This document shows positions 25,097-31,972 of a stretch of 40,893 bases of DNA, one piece after another. Every line of letters starts with the position of its first letter. Position 1 is the stretch's first letter. The notes under the pieces were generated by a model. It did no database searches. It saw only the letters and a program-made list of their open reading frames with translations, and was not told the DNA's origin. Made by a program: the position numbers and the translations under genes. Origin of the DNA: Candidatus Wildermuthbacteria bacterium RIFCSPHIGHO2_01_FULL_48_25 (GTDB taxonomy: Bacteria; Patescibacteriota; Minisyncoccia; Minisyncoccales; UBA10102); contig MHTR01000023.1 in assembly GCA_001823155.1 (NCBI GenBank), positions 1 through 40,893 on the forward strand. Direction: 5' to 3'.

Positions 25097-25309
25097 CTAC
25101 TCCCCCACTTCGAAGACTTTTTGGCGGGAAACAAAGCCAGAAACGAGTTTCACAGGTTTGTGAAGATATTCTGTTAAAGCTTTCTCAATTGCCCTGTTCG
25201 CTCTCCCCTCTTTTGGCGGCTCCTTCACCGAAACCACGAAATGCGCTTCATCAATTTTCTCAATCCCCTCTTCCCTCGCCCCCGGCTTCGCTTTTATAAA
25301 GATTTTCAT
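25097..25309 (-). CDS. DUF167 (YggU/UPF0235) family protein
   Basis: The 70-residue protein has the family pattern: KIFIKAKPGAREEGIEKI at the N-terminus, then FVVSVKEPPKEGRANRAIEKALTEYL and LVSGFVSRQKVFEV. This is a small conserved alpha/beta fold of unknown function. It lies 29 bp downstream of the hydrolase gene on the same strand and is probably co-transcribed with it. Confidence 0.88.
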   Translation of the reverse strand: MKIFIKAKPGAREEGIEKIDEAHFVVSVKEPPKEGRANRAIEKALTEYLHKPVKLVSGFVSRQKVFEVGE

Positions 25310-25338
25310 ACACTTACACTAAGGAACCTCGCATAATG

Positions 25339-25899
25339 TTACCTCTTCGTGATTATACCCAAAAAGGCATCTAAGATGACTGGGTATTCCTTATCATTAA
25401 AATGTCCCCTGCCCTGTTCTATAATCGATCTGGCACCAAGTTTTTCTCGGAACAAAGCGTTGTGTTTTACCAATACCCAAGGATCGTCTGTTGAGTGAAT
25501 AGCTACAAAACTACTGCAATGTTTCTTAATTCTCTCCCAATCAATAGGAGTTTCAAAGAAACCTATCAGTTCATTTTTGTAATCTGCGTATTCCAAGTTA
25601 GAACCAAACCCTGCTACCAGAACAGTTCCACCGATCTTCTGATCATCTTGCAGTGTTTCTAAATAACGCAAAATAGTAATGCAACCCAAACTGTGCCCGA
25701 TAAAATAGGTATCTTGGTTTGGAGTTCCCACTGCTTCGGTAAGGTAAGAAACCCAGGCATCCATTTTTGGGTTCATCGGGTCTGGCATGGCAGGAGCAAT
25801 GACGTTGAACCCCTTCTGCTCGAGCTCTTTTTTAATCCAAACAAACCAGTCCTTTTCTGGATTCCCCTCCCACCCGTGTATAAGAAATACACGCTTCAT
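25339..25899 (-). CDS. RBBP9/YdeN-family alpha/beta hydrolase
   Basis: The 186-residue serine hydrolase has VFLIHGWEGNPEKDW at the N-terminus and the nucleophile elbow FIGHSLGCITI. The acid Asp lies in HSTDDPWV and the catalytic His in QGRGHFND. Length and motif order match the RBBP9 family, whose substrates in bacteria are mostly unknown. It starts at an ATG 6 nt after TGG TAGGAT on the minus strand, with no Shine-Dalgarno sequence, so the mRNA looks leaderless. A divergent accessory gene starts on the other strand. Confidence 0.88.
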   Translation of the reverse strand: MKRVFLIHGWEGNPEKDWFVWIKKELEQKGFNVIAPAMPDPMNPKMDAWVSYLTEAVGTPNQDTYFIGHSLGCITILRYLETLQDDQKIGGTVLVAGFGSNLEYADYKNELIGFFETPIDWERIKKHCSSFVAIHSTDDPWVLVKHNALFREKLGARSIIEQGRGHFNDKEYPVILDAFLGIITKR

Positions 25900-25938
25900 G
25901 GAAGTATCCTACCAAAAAATCGCCCGGGAGCCAACTGA

Positions 25939-25967
25939 TTGACAACGGAAAGCTCAGCGAGTATAAA
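25939..25967 (+). promoter_or_regulatory. Consensus promoter of the orphan gene at 26015
   Basis: TTGACA, 17-nt spacer, TATAAA. The leader that follows can form GTATGC CTCTT GCATAC or the overlapping AGAGG TATG CCTCT hairpin just before the Shine-Dalgarno sequence. Confidence 0.8.
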
Positions 25968-26014
25968 GGAGGCGCGAGAGGTATGCCTCTTGCATACAAG
26001 AAGGAGGTGAGGGT

Positions 26015-26629
26015 ATGCCCTCAACTAAAGGACTGAAACTGCTCGTTCGCACAACCCAGCCCGATTACGGAGAATGGCTCGAGCTACTAGAGGCTCGAAG
26101 AGTCCTTCTCAAGCCGCACTTCGACTCGATCACGCTTCGCAAATTGGGAGACGTTGAATGTCTCCGTTCGGGAAACTCCGCCACGCGACTCGGTTTCGCT
26201 CGTCCCTTAGTAGGAGACAAGCGTTTCTCGCTGGAAACGCAGGGTGTTTTCGCCACCATCTGGAAATGCACCTACGTCCCTCATAGCGGATATCAGGCAC
26301 CTCCAGGAGGTGTATCCTCGCCAGACGGTATTCTGCATTTCTGGGGCCTGACTCGTGATGCGCTCTGGATTCTCGTGGCAGTGCAATTCAAGGGGGAACC
26401 GGGATACAAGAACTATGGTCTCCAGATTGCTGTCTCGGTAGATATCCAAGAAGCAACCCCCGCACGCATCGTTGAGAAAACAGAGCGTACTGCGCTAGAG
26501 ATCTGGCGAAGGCTCGGCGAGACGGCCCGAAGTTGGCTTCAAGAACGCCAAATACTGTACCAGCATATACAGAACCTCACCACGCAGATTGCCATGGAGG
26601 AACAGGCACTCGCCTTGATAGAAGAATAG
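26015..26629 (+). CDS. Orphan protein with C-terminal coiled coil
   Basis: The 204-residue protein starts at an ATG with AAGGAGGTGAGGGT upstream. The N-terminal two thirds look like an alpha/beta domain (GILHFWGLTRDALWILVAVQF, NYGLQIAVSVDI). Residues about 150-204 are predicted helix with heptad-like leucines and glutamates (ARSWLQERQILYQHIQNLT). No family is recognised. It is monocistronic, with a consensus promoter and strong terminator. Confidence 0.7.
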   Translation: MPSTKGLKLLVRTTQPDYGEWLELLEARRVLLKPHFDSITLRKLGDVECLRSGNSATRLGFARPLVGDKRFSLETQGVFATIWKCTYVPHSGYQAPPGGVSSPDGILHFWGLTRDALWILVAVQFKGEPGYKNYGLQIAVSVDIQEATPARIVEKTERTALEIWRRLGETARSWLQERQILYQHIQNLTTQIAMEEQALALIEE

Positions 26630-26635
26630 TTGGAA

Positions 26636-26671
26636 AGGCCTTGAAGTTCGACTTCGAGGCCGTTTTTATTA
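26636..26671 (+). terminator. Intrinsic terminator of the orphan gene at 26015
   Basis: GGCCT(T)GAAGT, loop, ACTTCGAGGCC, then GTTTTTATT. Confidence 0.92.
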
Positions 26672-26707
26672 AGGCAATAAAAACCATCGAACTCGCCACA
26701 TGAAATC

Positions 26708-26885
26708 TTGACAATTTTAACTTCCTAATGTACAATACGCAGTGCCCCGGCTCGAGCATGCACCCGGCACACGCCGGAACCAAAGCGAGCCTGATACGCC
26801 AGCTCGACCGAATGCAGTTCAACACGTAGAACCAGCTCCCCGTTCAACCCAGCCCCCGTGCGAACGCATCGGGGGCTTACTATTA
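26708..26885 (+). ncRNA. Candidate noncoding RNA gene with consensus promoter
   Basis: TTGACA, 17 nt, TACAAT (26708-26736) predicts a start near 26743. The transcript would contain CCGGC ACAC GCCGG and a strong 3' hairpin, GCCCCCG TGCG AA CGCA TCGGGGGC (26852-26876), with one bulge. The hairpin tail (TTACTATT) is not a good T tract, so the 3' end may be processed. A 23-codon ATG frame (26758-26829) exists but has no Shine-Dalgarno sequence and is probably not translated. No known RNA family is recognised. Confidence 0.5.
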
Positions 26886-26908
26886 GGAAAGTGAGTTTTT
26901 TATGCCAA

Positions 26909-26927
26909 AACTAGGGTAACCCTAGTT
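26909..26927. repeat. 19-nt triloop palindrome AACTAGGG TAA CCCTAGTT
   Basis: Perfect copy, lying 24 bp after the candidate ncRNA in a stretch with no gene. Confidence 0.8.
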
Positions 26928-26965
26928 TAAATGAAACGGGGCGAACTAAAGACGAAGGATGAGAG

Positions 26966-26988
26966 TGTTAGACGCCGAGCGTCTAACA
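26966..26988. other. Perfect 10-bp hairpin in a gene-free stretch
   Basis: TGTTAGACGC, loop CGA, GCGTCTAACA. On the minus strand it follows a sequence almost identical to the promoter of the gene at 29691 (TTGACTTTCTTTTTAATTTCG). The stretch 26886-27014 holds this hairpin and a mini-palindrome but no supported gene, and may be a remnant unit. Confidence 0.5.
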
Positions 26989-27014
26989 TCTACGAAATTA
27001 AAAAGAAAGTCAAG

Positions 27015-27049
27015 GAAATAAAAAGAGGCTGCAACATGTGCTGCAGCCC
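27015..27049 (-). terminator. Intrinsic terminator of the secreted-protein gene
   Basis: Minus strand GGCTGCA, 8-nt loop, TGCAGCC, then TCTTTTTATTTCC. Confidence 0.88.
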
Positions 27050-27077
27050 TGCGATTGAAACGAGGATTACTCCTCGT

Positions 27078-27686
27078 CTACTGGGTCCATTGGTCGTTGA
27101 GCCCGAATCCGGGCGCTCCGACCTTGGACTGAAGCCCGTGGAAGCCGCCCACCGGGTCGTTGTACACCTCCTGGATGACCGTGTACTGACCCCAAAGCGG
27201 GCTACCCGGACCGGTCCAGACGATCTTCACGAAGTACGTGTAGTGGGCGTCCTGCGTTCCGTCGCCATCTGAGTCGTAGTCGCCCTCATTCTGGTTTGTG
27301 AGCCATCCCAGACTGATACCACCGACAACTCCGTCCACCAGACCACGGTCGAGTTTTCCGTCGCCGTCACAGTCAACGTTGGCTAGCCAGGCATCGCTCC
27401 ACTTCATGATCAGACTGTCGTCTGCGAAGTCGCTGGTGTCGTTCCCGATGACGCGGTCAAAGGCGTCGTAGGTGCCGACGAACAGATGAGCCTGGTAGTT
27501 GTACCCGTACTGGTCAAATCCAACCTGCACGGGATTGCCGGCGTTGTCGCTGATGGTGCCACCCTGAATAGTGGCGCATCCGACATTGGGCCCTCCTCTT
27601 GCGAGCACGCTGGGAGCTCCAAGGAGCCCCACTGTCAGAACAAGTGCCAGTATCAGAAACCAGAACCCGAAACGAAACTTCTTCAT
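27078..27686 (-). CDS. Secreted protein with two calcium-loop-like motifs
   Basis: The 202-residue product has a signal peptide (hydrophobic residues about 8-25, ending SVLARG). A beta-rich body follows, with FDQYGYNYQAHLFVGTYD. DCDGDGKLDRG and DYDSDGDGTQDA are typical DxDxDG loops as in EF-hand and dockerin-like repeats. It ends in a region rich in Gly and aromatic residues. The start ATG has AGGGGGAT directly upstream. I do not assign a named family. It is monocistronic with its own promoter and terminator, and probably acts outside the cell. Confidence 0.8.
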   Translation of the reverse strand: MKKFRFGFWFLILALVLTVGLLGAPSVLARGGPNVGCATIQGGTISDNAGNPVQVGFDQYGYNYQAHLFVGTYDAFDRVIGNDTSDFADDSLIMKWSDAWLANVDCDGDGKLDRGLVDGVVGGISLGWLTNQNEGDYDSDGDGTQDAHYTYFVKIVWTGPGSPLWGQYTVIQEVYNDPVGGFHGLQSKVGAPGFGLNDQWTQ

Positions 27687-27718
27687 ATCCCCCTATCCTT
27701 CCTAAATGGCCCGCACCT

Positions 27719-27747
27719 ATATTACAAGGAAACCAGTCTTCTGTCAA
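27719..27747 (-). promoter_or_regulatory. Promoter of the secreted-protein gene
   Basis: Minus strand TTGACA, 17-nt spacer, TAATAT. Confidence 0.75.
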
Positions 27748-27778
27748 AAGTCTGCTAAGGAAATATACTCAACAAAAC

Positions 27779-27810
27779 AAAAAACCACCGCATAGCGCGA
27801 TGGTTTTTTG
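27779..27810 (-). terminator. Terminator of the cold-shock gene
   Basis: AAAAAACCATCGC, loop GCTAT, GCGGTGGTTTTTT: symmetric, so it may work in both directions. Confidence 0.88.
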
Positions 27811-27823
27811 TTAGAACTGCGTG

Positions 27824-28021
27824 TTAGGCTCGTGTCACGTTCTGGGCGCTTGGTCCTTTCTCTCCGTCAACGACGTCGAAAGAAACGCTGTCACCCACTT
27901 TGAGCTCTTCGTACGTCACGCCGCTCAAATCTTTGGAATGGAAGAAAAGATCCTTTGCTTCGCCTTCGCGGGCAATGAATCCAAACCCCCTATCCGTAAG
28001 TGTCTTGATTGTTCCTGTCAT
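27824..28021 (-). CDS. Cold-shock domain protein (CspA family)
   Basis: A 65-residue single cold-shock domain that binds single-stranded RNA and DNA. TGTIKTLTDRGFGFIAR includes RNP1 (GFGFI) and DLFFHSKDL is RNP2. VGDSVSFDV and GPSAQNVTRA complete the OB fold. The usual KGFGFI has Arg in place of Lys. The 5' leader region of about 100 bp before the ATG may carry cold-responsive structure, but I see no specific motif. Confidence 0.95.
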   Translation of the reverse strand: MTGTIKTLTDRGFGFIAREGEAKDLFFHSKDLSGVTYEELKVGDSVSFDVVDGEKGPSAQNVTRA

Positions 28022-28122
28022 AGGTTTACGTTCAATGTTATGTTATCTTGCTTTTCTTCAGAAACCCGACCCCGTCTCTTAGTCTTCAAGCATATGGATA
28101 CTACCATACATATTATACCCTG

Positions 28123-29271
28123 TCAAGGTTTTCTTAAATATTCCTTCCCCTTGAGCTGTTCAGGCAGTAAATCTTCTTTAGTATATTTCTCATAGTCTTT
28201 CCCATACTCCAGCTCTTCCATAAGCTTGGTTGGAGCATTTCTCAATTTCAAGGGAACAGGCAGGTTGCCGTATTCTTTCACATCACCCGCGGCTTTGAAA
28301 TACGCGTCATACGCGCTCCTGTCTTTTTTGCACTGGCACAAGTACGCGACTCCGTGCGCGAGGTTTATGGCGCACTCGGGCAGGCCTATTATCTCAACCG
28401 CGCGAAAAACCCCGTTGGCAACAACAAGAGCGGTTGGCTGGGCTAAACCAATGTCTTCTGAAGCAAAGATAACCATTCTTCGTGCTATGAACTTCGGGTC
28501 TTCTCCCGCGTCTATCATTCGGGCCAGATAATACAGGGCCGCGTTGGGCTGTGACGCTCTCATGCTCTTAATAAAAGCTGAAATGGTGTTGTAGTGCTCC
28601 TCGCCCTTTTTGTCATAGCGCAGGAACTTTGCCTGGAGCGTATCTTTGAGTGTCTCTAATGTAATCGTACCGTACAGTTCTTTGGTATTCTCAAGCATTG
28701 AAATCGCTTGTCTCGCGTCTCCGTTTGCCATGGCAACGAGCCAGTCTGTAGCGGTCTTGTCGAGCTTAAACCCCGTCTGCTTTATTACTTTTGCCATTTC
28801 CGCGCCTGAAAGTTCGTTGAGCACGAACACCCTGCAACGCGAGAGCAAAGGAGAAATGACCTCAAAGCTCGGGTTTTCGGTTGTGGCTCCAACCAATGTT
28901 ATTTCCCCAGTTTCAACATATGGCAAAAGAAAATCCTGCTGGGCTTTGTTGAACCTGTGTATCTCGTCTAAAAACAGTACCTTTGGCCGTGCTACTTGCC
29001 CTGAGCCTGTCGAAGGGTCCTGCACGATCTTCTTAATGTCTGCTTTGCCCGCTGATACCGCGGAAAGCTCATAAAGTTTCGCGTTAAGACTCTTTGCGTA
29101 TATCTTTGCCAGGGTTGTTTTGCCAGAACCCGGCGGGCCCCACAGAATAAAGGAAAATAAGTGTTTTTGGGCAATGGCAACATTCAAGGGCTTACCTTCC
29201 CCTACCAGATGTTCCTGGCCAAAAAACTCTTTTAAGCTCTTTGGCCTTATCTTTGAAGCTAAGGGTTCCAT
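28123..29271 (-). CDS. rarA: Replication-associated recombination protein A (RarA/MgsA)
   Basis: An AAA+ ATPase acting at stalled replication forks. The 382 residues show the N-terminal PLASKIRPKSLKEFFGQEHL, Walker A WGPPGSGKTTLAK, Walker B VLFLDEIHRF, sensor 1 VGATTENPSFE and the arginine finger region LLSRCRVF. The C-terminal tetramerisation part includes AINLAHGVAYL. Residues about 85-92 (DPSTGSGQ) are an in-frame palindromic insert between Walker A and Walker B. The ATG follows GGG TACCAT by 6 nt without a Shine-Dalgarno sequence, suggesting a leaderless mRNA. Confidence 0.94.
   Translation of the reverse strand: MEPLASKIRPKSLKEFFGQEHLVGEGKPLNVAIAQKHLFSFILWGPPGSGKTTLAKIYAKSLNAKLYELSAVSAGKADIKKIVQDPSTGSGQVARPKVLFLDEIHRFNKAQQDFLLPYVETGEITLVGATTENPSFEVISPLLSRCRVFVLNELSGAEMAKVIKQTGFKLDKTATDWLVAMANGDARQAISMLENTKELYGTITLETLKDTLQAKFLRYDKKGEEHYNTISAFIKSMRASQPNAALYYLARMIDAGEDPKFIARRMVIFASEDIGLAQPTALVVANGVFRAVEIIGLPECAINLAHGVAYLCQCKKDRSAYDAYFKAAGDVKEYGNLPVPLKLRNAPTKLMEELEYGKDYEKYTKEDLLPEQLKGKEYLRKP
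28998..29017. repeat. CCCTGAGCCTGTCGAAGGG insert in rarA
   Basis: An imperfect palindrome of the same family as the element at the 3' end of aspS. It encodes the DPSTGSGQ peptide in frame. Confidence 0.8.
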
Positions 29272-29299
29272 GAAGCTATGGTACCCCTGAACAAACGCA

Positions 29300-29329
29300 A
29301 ATAAAAGAGGGACGAGGTTAGTCGTCCCA
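29300..29329 (-). terminator. Terminator of the gene at 29335-29691
   Basis: Minus strand GGGACGA, loop CTAACC, TCGTCCC, then TCTTTTATTT. The 20-nt hairpin is identical to that at 29766-29785. Confidence 0.9.
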
Positions 29330-29334
29330 GGACG

Positions 29335-29691
29335 TTAGTTCCACTGCGCGTTTCGCGCGCCAGGTGGTGCTGAAGACATTGGAACCATAGTGAGGTACAG
29401 CCATTGAAGATCTTCGGGGTCAAAATCCTCTATGTCCCGTGTTCGAACGATGTAGTCTACGGTTGCCTTTCCGTAAACCGTGTCGAGCTCTGCGTGGAAC
29501 AAAATGCCGAAAATGGCGCCGAAACCAGCTGTCTTGGACTGGGTTTCGACCACTCCCTCAAGGTCATCGGTGACAACACGAACCCTTCCTTTGTTTTCCC
29601 TATACATGGAACAAGCAGTCCTGAATAGGAACGTGCGCATCTCGCTGGTCAGATTTGCTCCGCCCACGGTGAAACAGAATATTTTGTGCAC
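29335..29691 (-). CDS. Orphan protein, GTG start
   Basis: The 118-residue protein starts at GTG 29691, since a TGA lies immediately upstream in frame. GGGGGTG about 5 nt upstream is a possible Shine-Dalgarno sequence. It shows GRVRVVTDDLEGVVETQ, TAGFGAIFGILFHAELDT and TVDYIVRTRDIEDFDPEDLQWLYL. The alternating strands and acidic helices suggest a small alpha/beta fold. No family is recognised. It is monocistronic with its own promoter and terminator. Confidence 0.65.
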   Translation of the reverse strand: MHKIFCFTVGGANLTSEMRTFLFRTACSMYRENKGRVRVVTDDLEGVVETQSKTAGFGAIFGILFHAELDTVYGKATVDYIVRTRDIEDFDPEDLQWLYLTMVPMSSAPPGARNAQWN

Positions 29692-29726
29692 TCAACACCC
29701 CCATTCACGCACAAGAAGCTAGGGGT

Positions 29727-29754
29727 AGTGTAACGAAATTGAAAAGAAAGTCAA
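29727..29754 (-). promoter_or_regulatory. Promoter of the gene at 29335-29691
   Basis: Minus strand TTGACT, 16-nt spacer, TACACT. The -35 begins directly after the T tail of the upstream terminator. Confidence 0.65.
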
Positions 29755-29755
29755 G

Positions 29756-29786
29756 CAAATAAAATGGGACGAGGTTAGTCGTCCCT
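29756..29786 (-). terminator. Terminator of the zinc-ribbon gene pair
   Basis: Minus strand GGGACGA, CTAACC, TCGTCCC, then ATTTTATTT; same 20-nt hairpin as at 29309. Confidence 0.88.
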
Positions 29787-29945
29787 GTTGGTTGCGTCTG
29801 CGCGCTGCACGTCGGGGCTGTTGCAGTCGGGGCATACCAGGTCGTGGCAGCCCGAAGGCGAGGGCTGAAAATCTTCTGGGTGCGCCGTGAAGCCGCAAGC
29901 ACTGCACACTGCTTTTGGGCCTTGCTGAACGGTTTCAGTCGGCAA
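29775..29945 (-). CDS. Small zinc-ribbon-like protein (second of a pair)
   Basis: The frame extends to 29987 in the track, but AAGGAG precedes a TTG at 29945 by about 9 nt, giving a 56-residue product that begins PTETVQQGPKAVCSACG. Two CxxC pairs, VCSACG and VCPDCN, are 28 residues apart (Cys to Cys), as in a zinc ribbon. The TTG overlaps the end of the upstream gene by about 11 nt. An ATG at 29969 is an alternative start. The stop codon lies inside the terminator stem. Confidence 0.6.
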   Translation of the reverse strand: MPTETVQQGPKAVCSACGFTAHPEDFQPSPSGCHDLVCPDCNSPDVQRADATNRDD

Positions 29946-30117
29946 CTCGCTCGTCTCCTTCTGACGCATCGCCCGCCAGTACAACATTCACGCTGCCGCA
30001 GTCGGGACATTCGAGCATGTCGCCATTGACCGTGAAAATGGGAAGGAAAGAGCTGACAGAAGCAGTATGTGAACAGTCGTAACACGTTGCGCTTGGGAGC
30101 TCATCGAGCATAACCAT
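29935..30117 (-). CDS. Small zinc-ribbon-like protein (first of a pair)
   Basis: The 60-residue product starts at an ATG with AGGAGG 6 nt upstream. CYDCSHTA and CPDCGS form a four-cysteine zinc-ribbon pattern like that of the next gene, to which it overlaps. The two proteins may be diverged duplicates. Such small ribbons often act as adaptors for nucleic acid or protein partners, but no function can be assigned. Confidence 0.7.
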   Translation of the reverse strand: MVMLDELPSATCYDCSHTASVSSFLPIFTVNGDMLECPDCGSVNVVLAGDASEGDERVAD

Positions 30118-30141
30118 GGCCTGCCTCCTGTGGTTTTATCT

Positions 30142-30169
30142 ACTGTATCTAGCCAGCATACTTTGTCAA
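30142..30169 (-). promoter_or_regulatory. Promoter of the zinc-ribbon pair
   Basis: Minus strand TTGACA, 16-nt spacer, TACAGT. Its -35 is only 7 bp from the -35 of the opposite promoter at 30177. Confidence 0.75.
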
Positions 30170-30176
30170 CTAAAGC

Positions 30177-30204
30177 TTGACTTTTAGTCTAATTGTTTTA
30201 TAGT
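30177..30204 (+). promoter_or_regulatory. Promoter of the nucleotidyltransferase-domain gene
   Basis: TTGACT, 16-nt spacer, TATAGT, back to back with the zinc-ribbon promoter. Confidence 0.7.
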
Positions 30205-30278
30205 TACGGTACTTCTTTACGTTCAATAAGAAGCTGTTTTTTGACAATTGAAGCAAAGTACGAAGAAAGGAGGCGCAT

Positions 30279-31970
30279 GTGTCGGTATCGCTCGTTCCCG
30301 TTGAATCGTTTTTTAGCCTCGCAAAAGCTGCAGAACTGTGGGATGAAACCACTCTCGGCAACAAGACCTTCCGCGAACAGATTACGGAGCGCGCAGAGCT
30401 GAACAGGCGCCTTCAAAACGTCCTGGACTCTCTGCCCCGGCCGGATATTCCTCTTGAAACCGCAATCGACCAAGGACACCTCACCGAAGAGCAGGCAGCA
30501 GGCCTGTACTCGTCCCTGAGCGGCTTACTGTCTGAACGTGACTACAGACGGCTTGTCTTGTACTTTCCTTTTGAGCTCATGCCAAAAAAGGCATGGCGTG
30601 CTCCAGGGGAAAAACTCAAGCAGGCTGTGGAACAATTCAGGCATGCGTATATGGAGGCATGGAAAAGCCTTCTCTCGGCGCATGACGTGCGCGCAAACTT
30701 TACCGATGGCGACGTGCTTGAGATAGAGTTGCGCGAAAGCGATCTGCCCCGCGTGGTAAAAGCTGCTCACCTCATTCCAGTACTCATTGAAAAAGGCTGG
30801 ATGACGGTTGAGGACGCAGAAAGACTCGCGAAAGAAATCAAAGACCAAACTTTGCGAGACAGCGTTGCTGACGCGCTTTCAGCTGTTCGGGGCACACTCA
30901 AACCAGAGCAGCCCGAAGCAGTAAAAAACACCGCGCCTATCACCGAAAAACGCGCGGCGTGGCTGAAAAAGCGTGAGCGCGAAGAGGCAGTTGATGCCTT
31001 GAGCGAACACGTAAGCAAACTGATTATCCAGGGCAAACGTGCGGACGCAAGCCAGGAAGTGCTGACTGAAGGAATCAGGAAAACGGTTGAGTCAATTGCC
31101 GCAGTCGACCTCGAAAAAGCGCGCGCGCTGTACGCGCAGCACAGGGCAACCCTGCTGAAGCTCTGGGAAAGCGATTCCTCTGACGTAAAGGATGCTCTCG
31201 TAAAGACTTTTCGCCGGTTCTGCCACCTCGGCATTGTCGACGAAAAACAACTTGCAGAACTCAACATCGCTCGCCCGAAGCTGGAAGGACCATTCTCCGA
31301 AAACCTGAACTTCATCACGAACCTGGTTGACATGCATGGGATGGTTTCGTCCATTGAATCAACGCGCGAACTATCCAACCTCATCTACCCCGTGGTTCTC
31401 GTGTATGGTTCCCGTCTGAATGGATACGGCACGCGGAACTCAGACATTGATGTCGCGGTGTTTGTGAGGCCAGGAACACCCTTTGTAATCCGACAAAGGC
31501 TGCAGGAACTCCTCGCGCGAACCTTCAGCCATGTGCTCATCCCAAACGTGGTTGAGTTCTGGCTCGAGGAAAGAAATGGATTGCTTAGGGTTCGGGATTT
31601 TGAAAGCCCTGACGTGTCGCTGGGAGAAAGCTACTGGACACACGCCCTGTTCGGAGCCGCGTGGATAGGGCCAAAGCCCGTCATACGCGAGCTCTGCCTA
31701 CGACTGCTGCTTCCCTACCTCTCTGACACAAGCGGCACGCTCCACAGACAGAACGCGCGAAGGCTGTATCTTGAGAGCCTTGAAAGCGCTTCCCTGCAGT
31801 ACCGGCTCATGCACAACGGGTACGAAAGATTCTTCGCCCGCTACGGCGCGCCGTACCCCGACAGCGTTGACGGCAAGAGCGCCTTCTGGGATTCAGGCTA
31901 CAGGTGGCTCGCGACAAAGCTCTTTTTGAGCAAGGTCTTTCTGCCCAAACTCCCTGCTCCCCTAATATAA
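30279..31970 (+). CDS. Large helical protein with C-terminal Pol-beta-type nucleotidyltransferase domain
   Basis: The 563-residue protein starts at GTG 30279, with AAGGAGG 5 nt upstream. Residues 1 to about 340 are predicted helical, including KKREREEAVDALSEHVSKL. Residues about 375-391 read YGSRLNGYGTRNSDIDV, the GS...DxD signature of the Pol-beta nucleotidyltransferase superfamily. A C-terminal helical region follows, with YLESLESASLQYRLMHNGYERFF. The fold can transfer NMP to nucleic acid, protein or small molecules; nothing shows which. It converges on the vWA operon, with terminators between them. Confidence 0.8.
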   Translation: MSVSLVPVESFFSLAKAAELWDETTLGNKTFREQITERAELNRRLQNVLDSLPRPDIPLETAIDQGHLTEEQAAGLYSSLSGLLSERDYRRLVLYFPFELMPKKAWRAPGEKLKQAVEQFRHAYMEAWKSLLSAHDVRANFTDGDVLEIELRESDLPRVVKAAHLIPVLIEKGWMTVEDAERLAKEIKDQTLRDSVADALSAVRGTLKPEQPEAVKNTAPITEKRAAWLKKREREEAVDALSEHVSKLIIQGKRADASQEVLTEGIRKTVESIAAVDLEKARALYAQHRATLLKLWESDSSDVKDALVKTFRRFCHLGIVDEKQLAELNIARPKLEGPFSENLNFITNLVDMHGMVSSIESTRELSNLIYPVVLVYGSRLNGYGTRNSDIDVAVFVRPGTPFVIRQRLQELLARTFSHVLIPNVVEFWLEERNGLLRVRDFESPDVSLGESYWTHALFGAAWIGPKPVIRELCLRLLLPYLSDTSGTLHRQNARRLYLESLESASLQYRLMHNGYERFFARYGAPYPDSVDGKSAFWDSGYRWLATKLFLSKVFLPKLPAPLI

Positions 31971-31972
31971 CG

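Noticed and set aside
26931-27272. Plus-strand ORF of 113 residues
   Set aside because: It runs across a hairpin and a minus-strand terminator, then opposite a clear signal-peptide gene.
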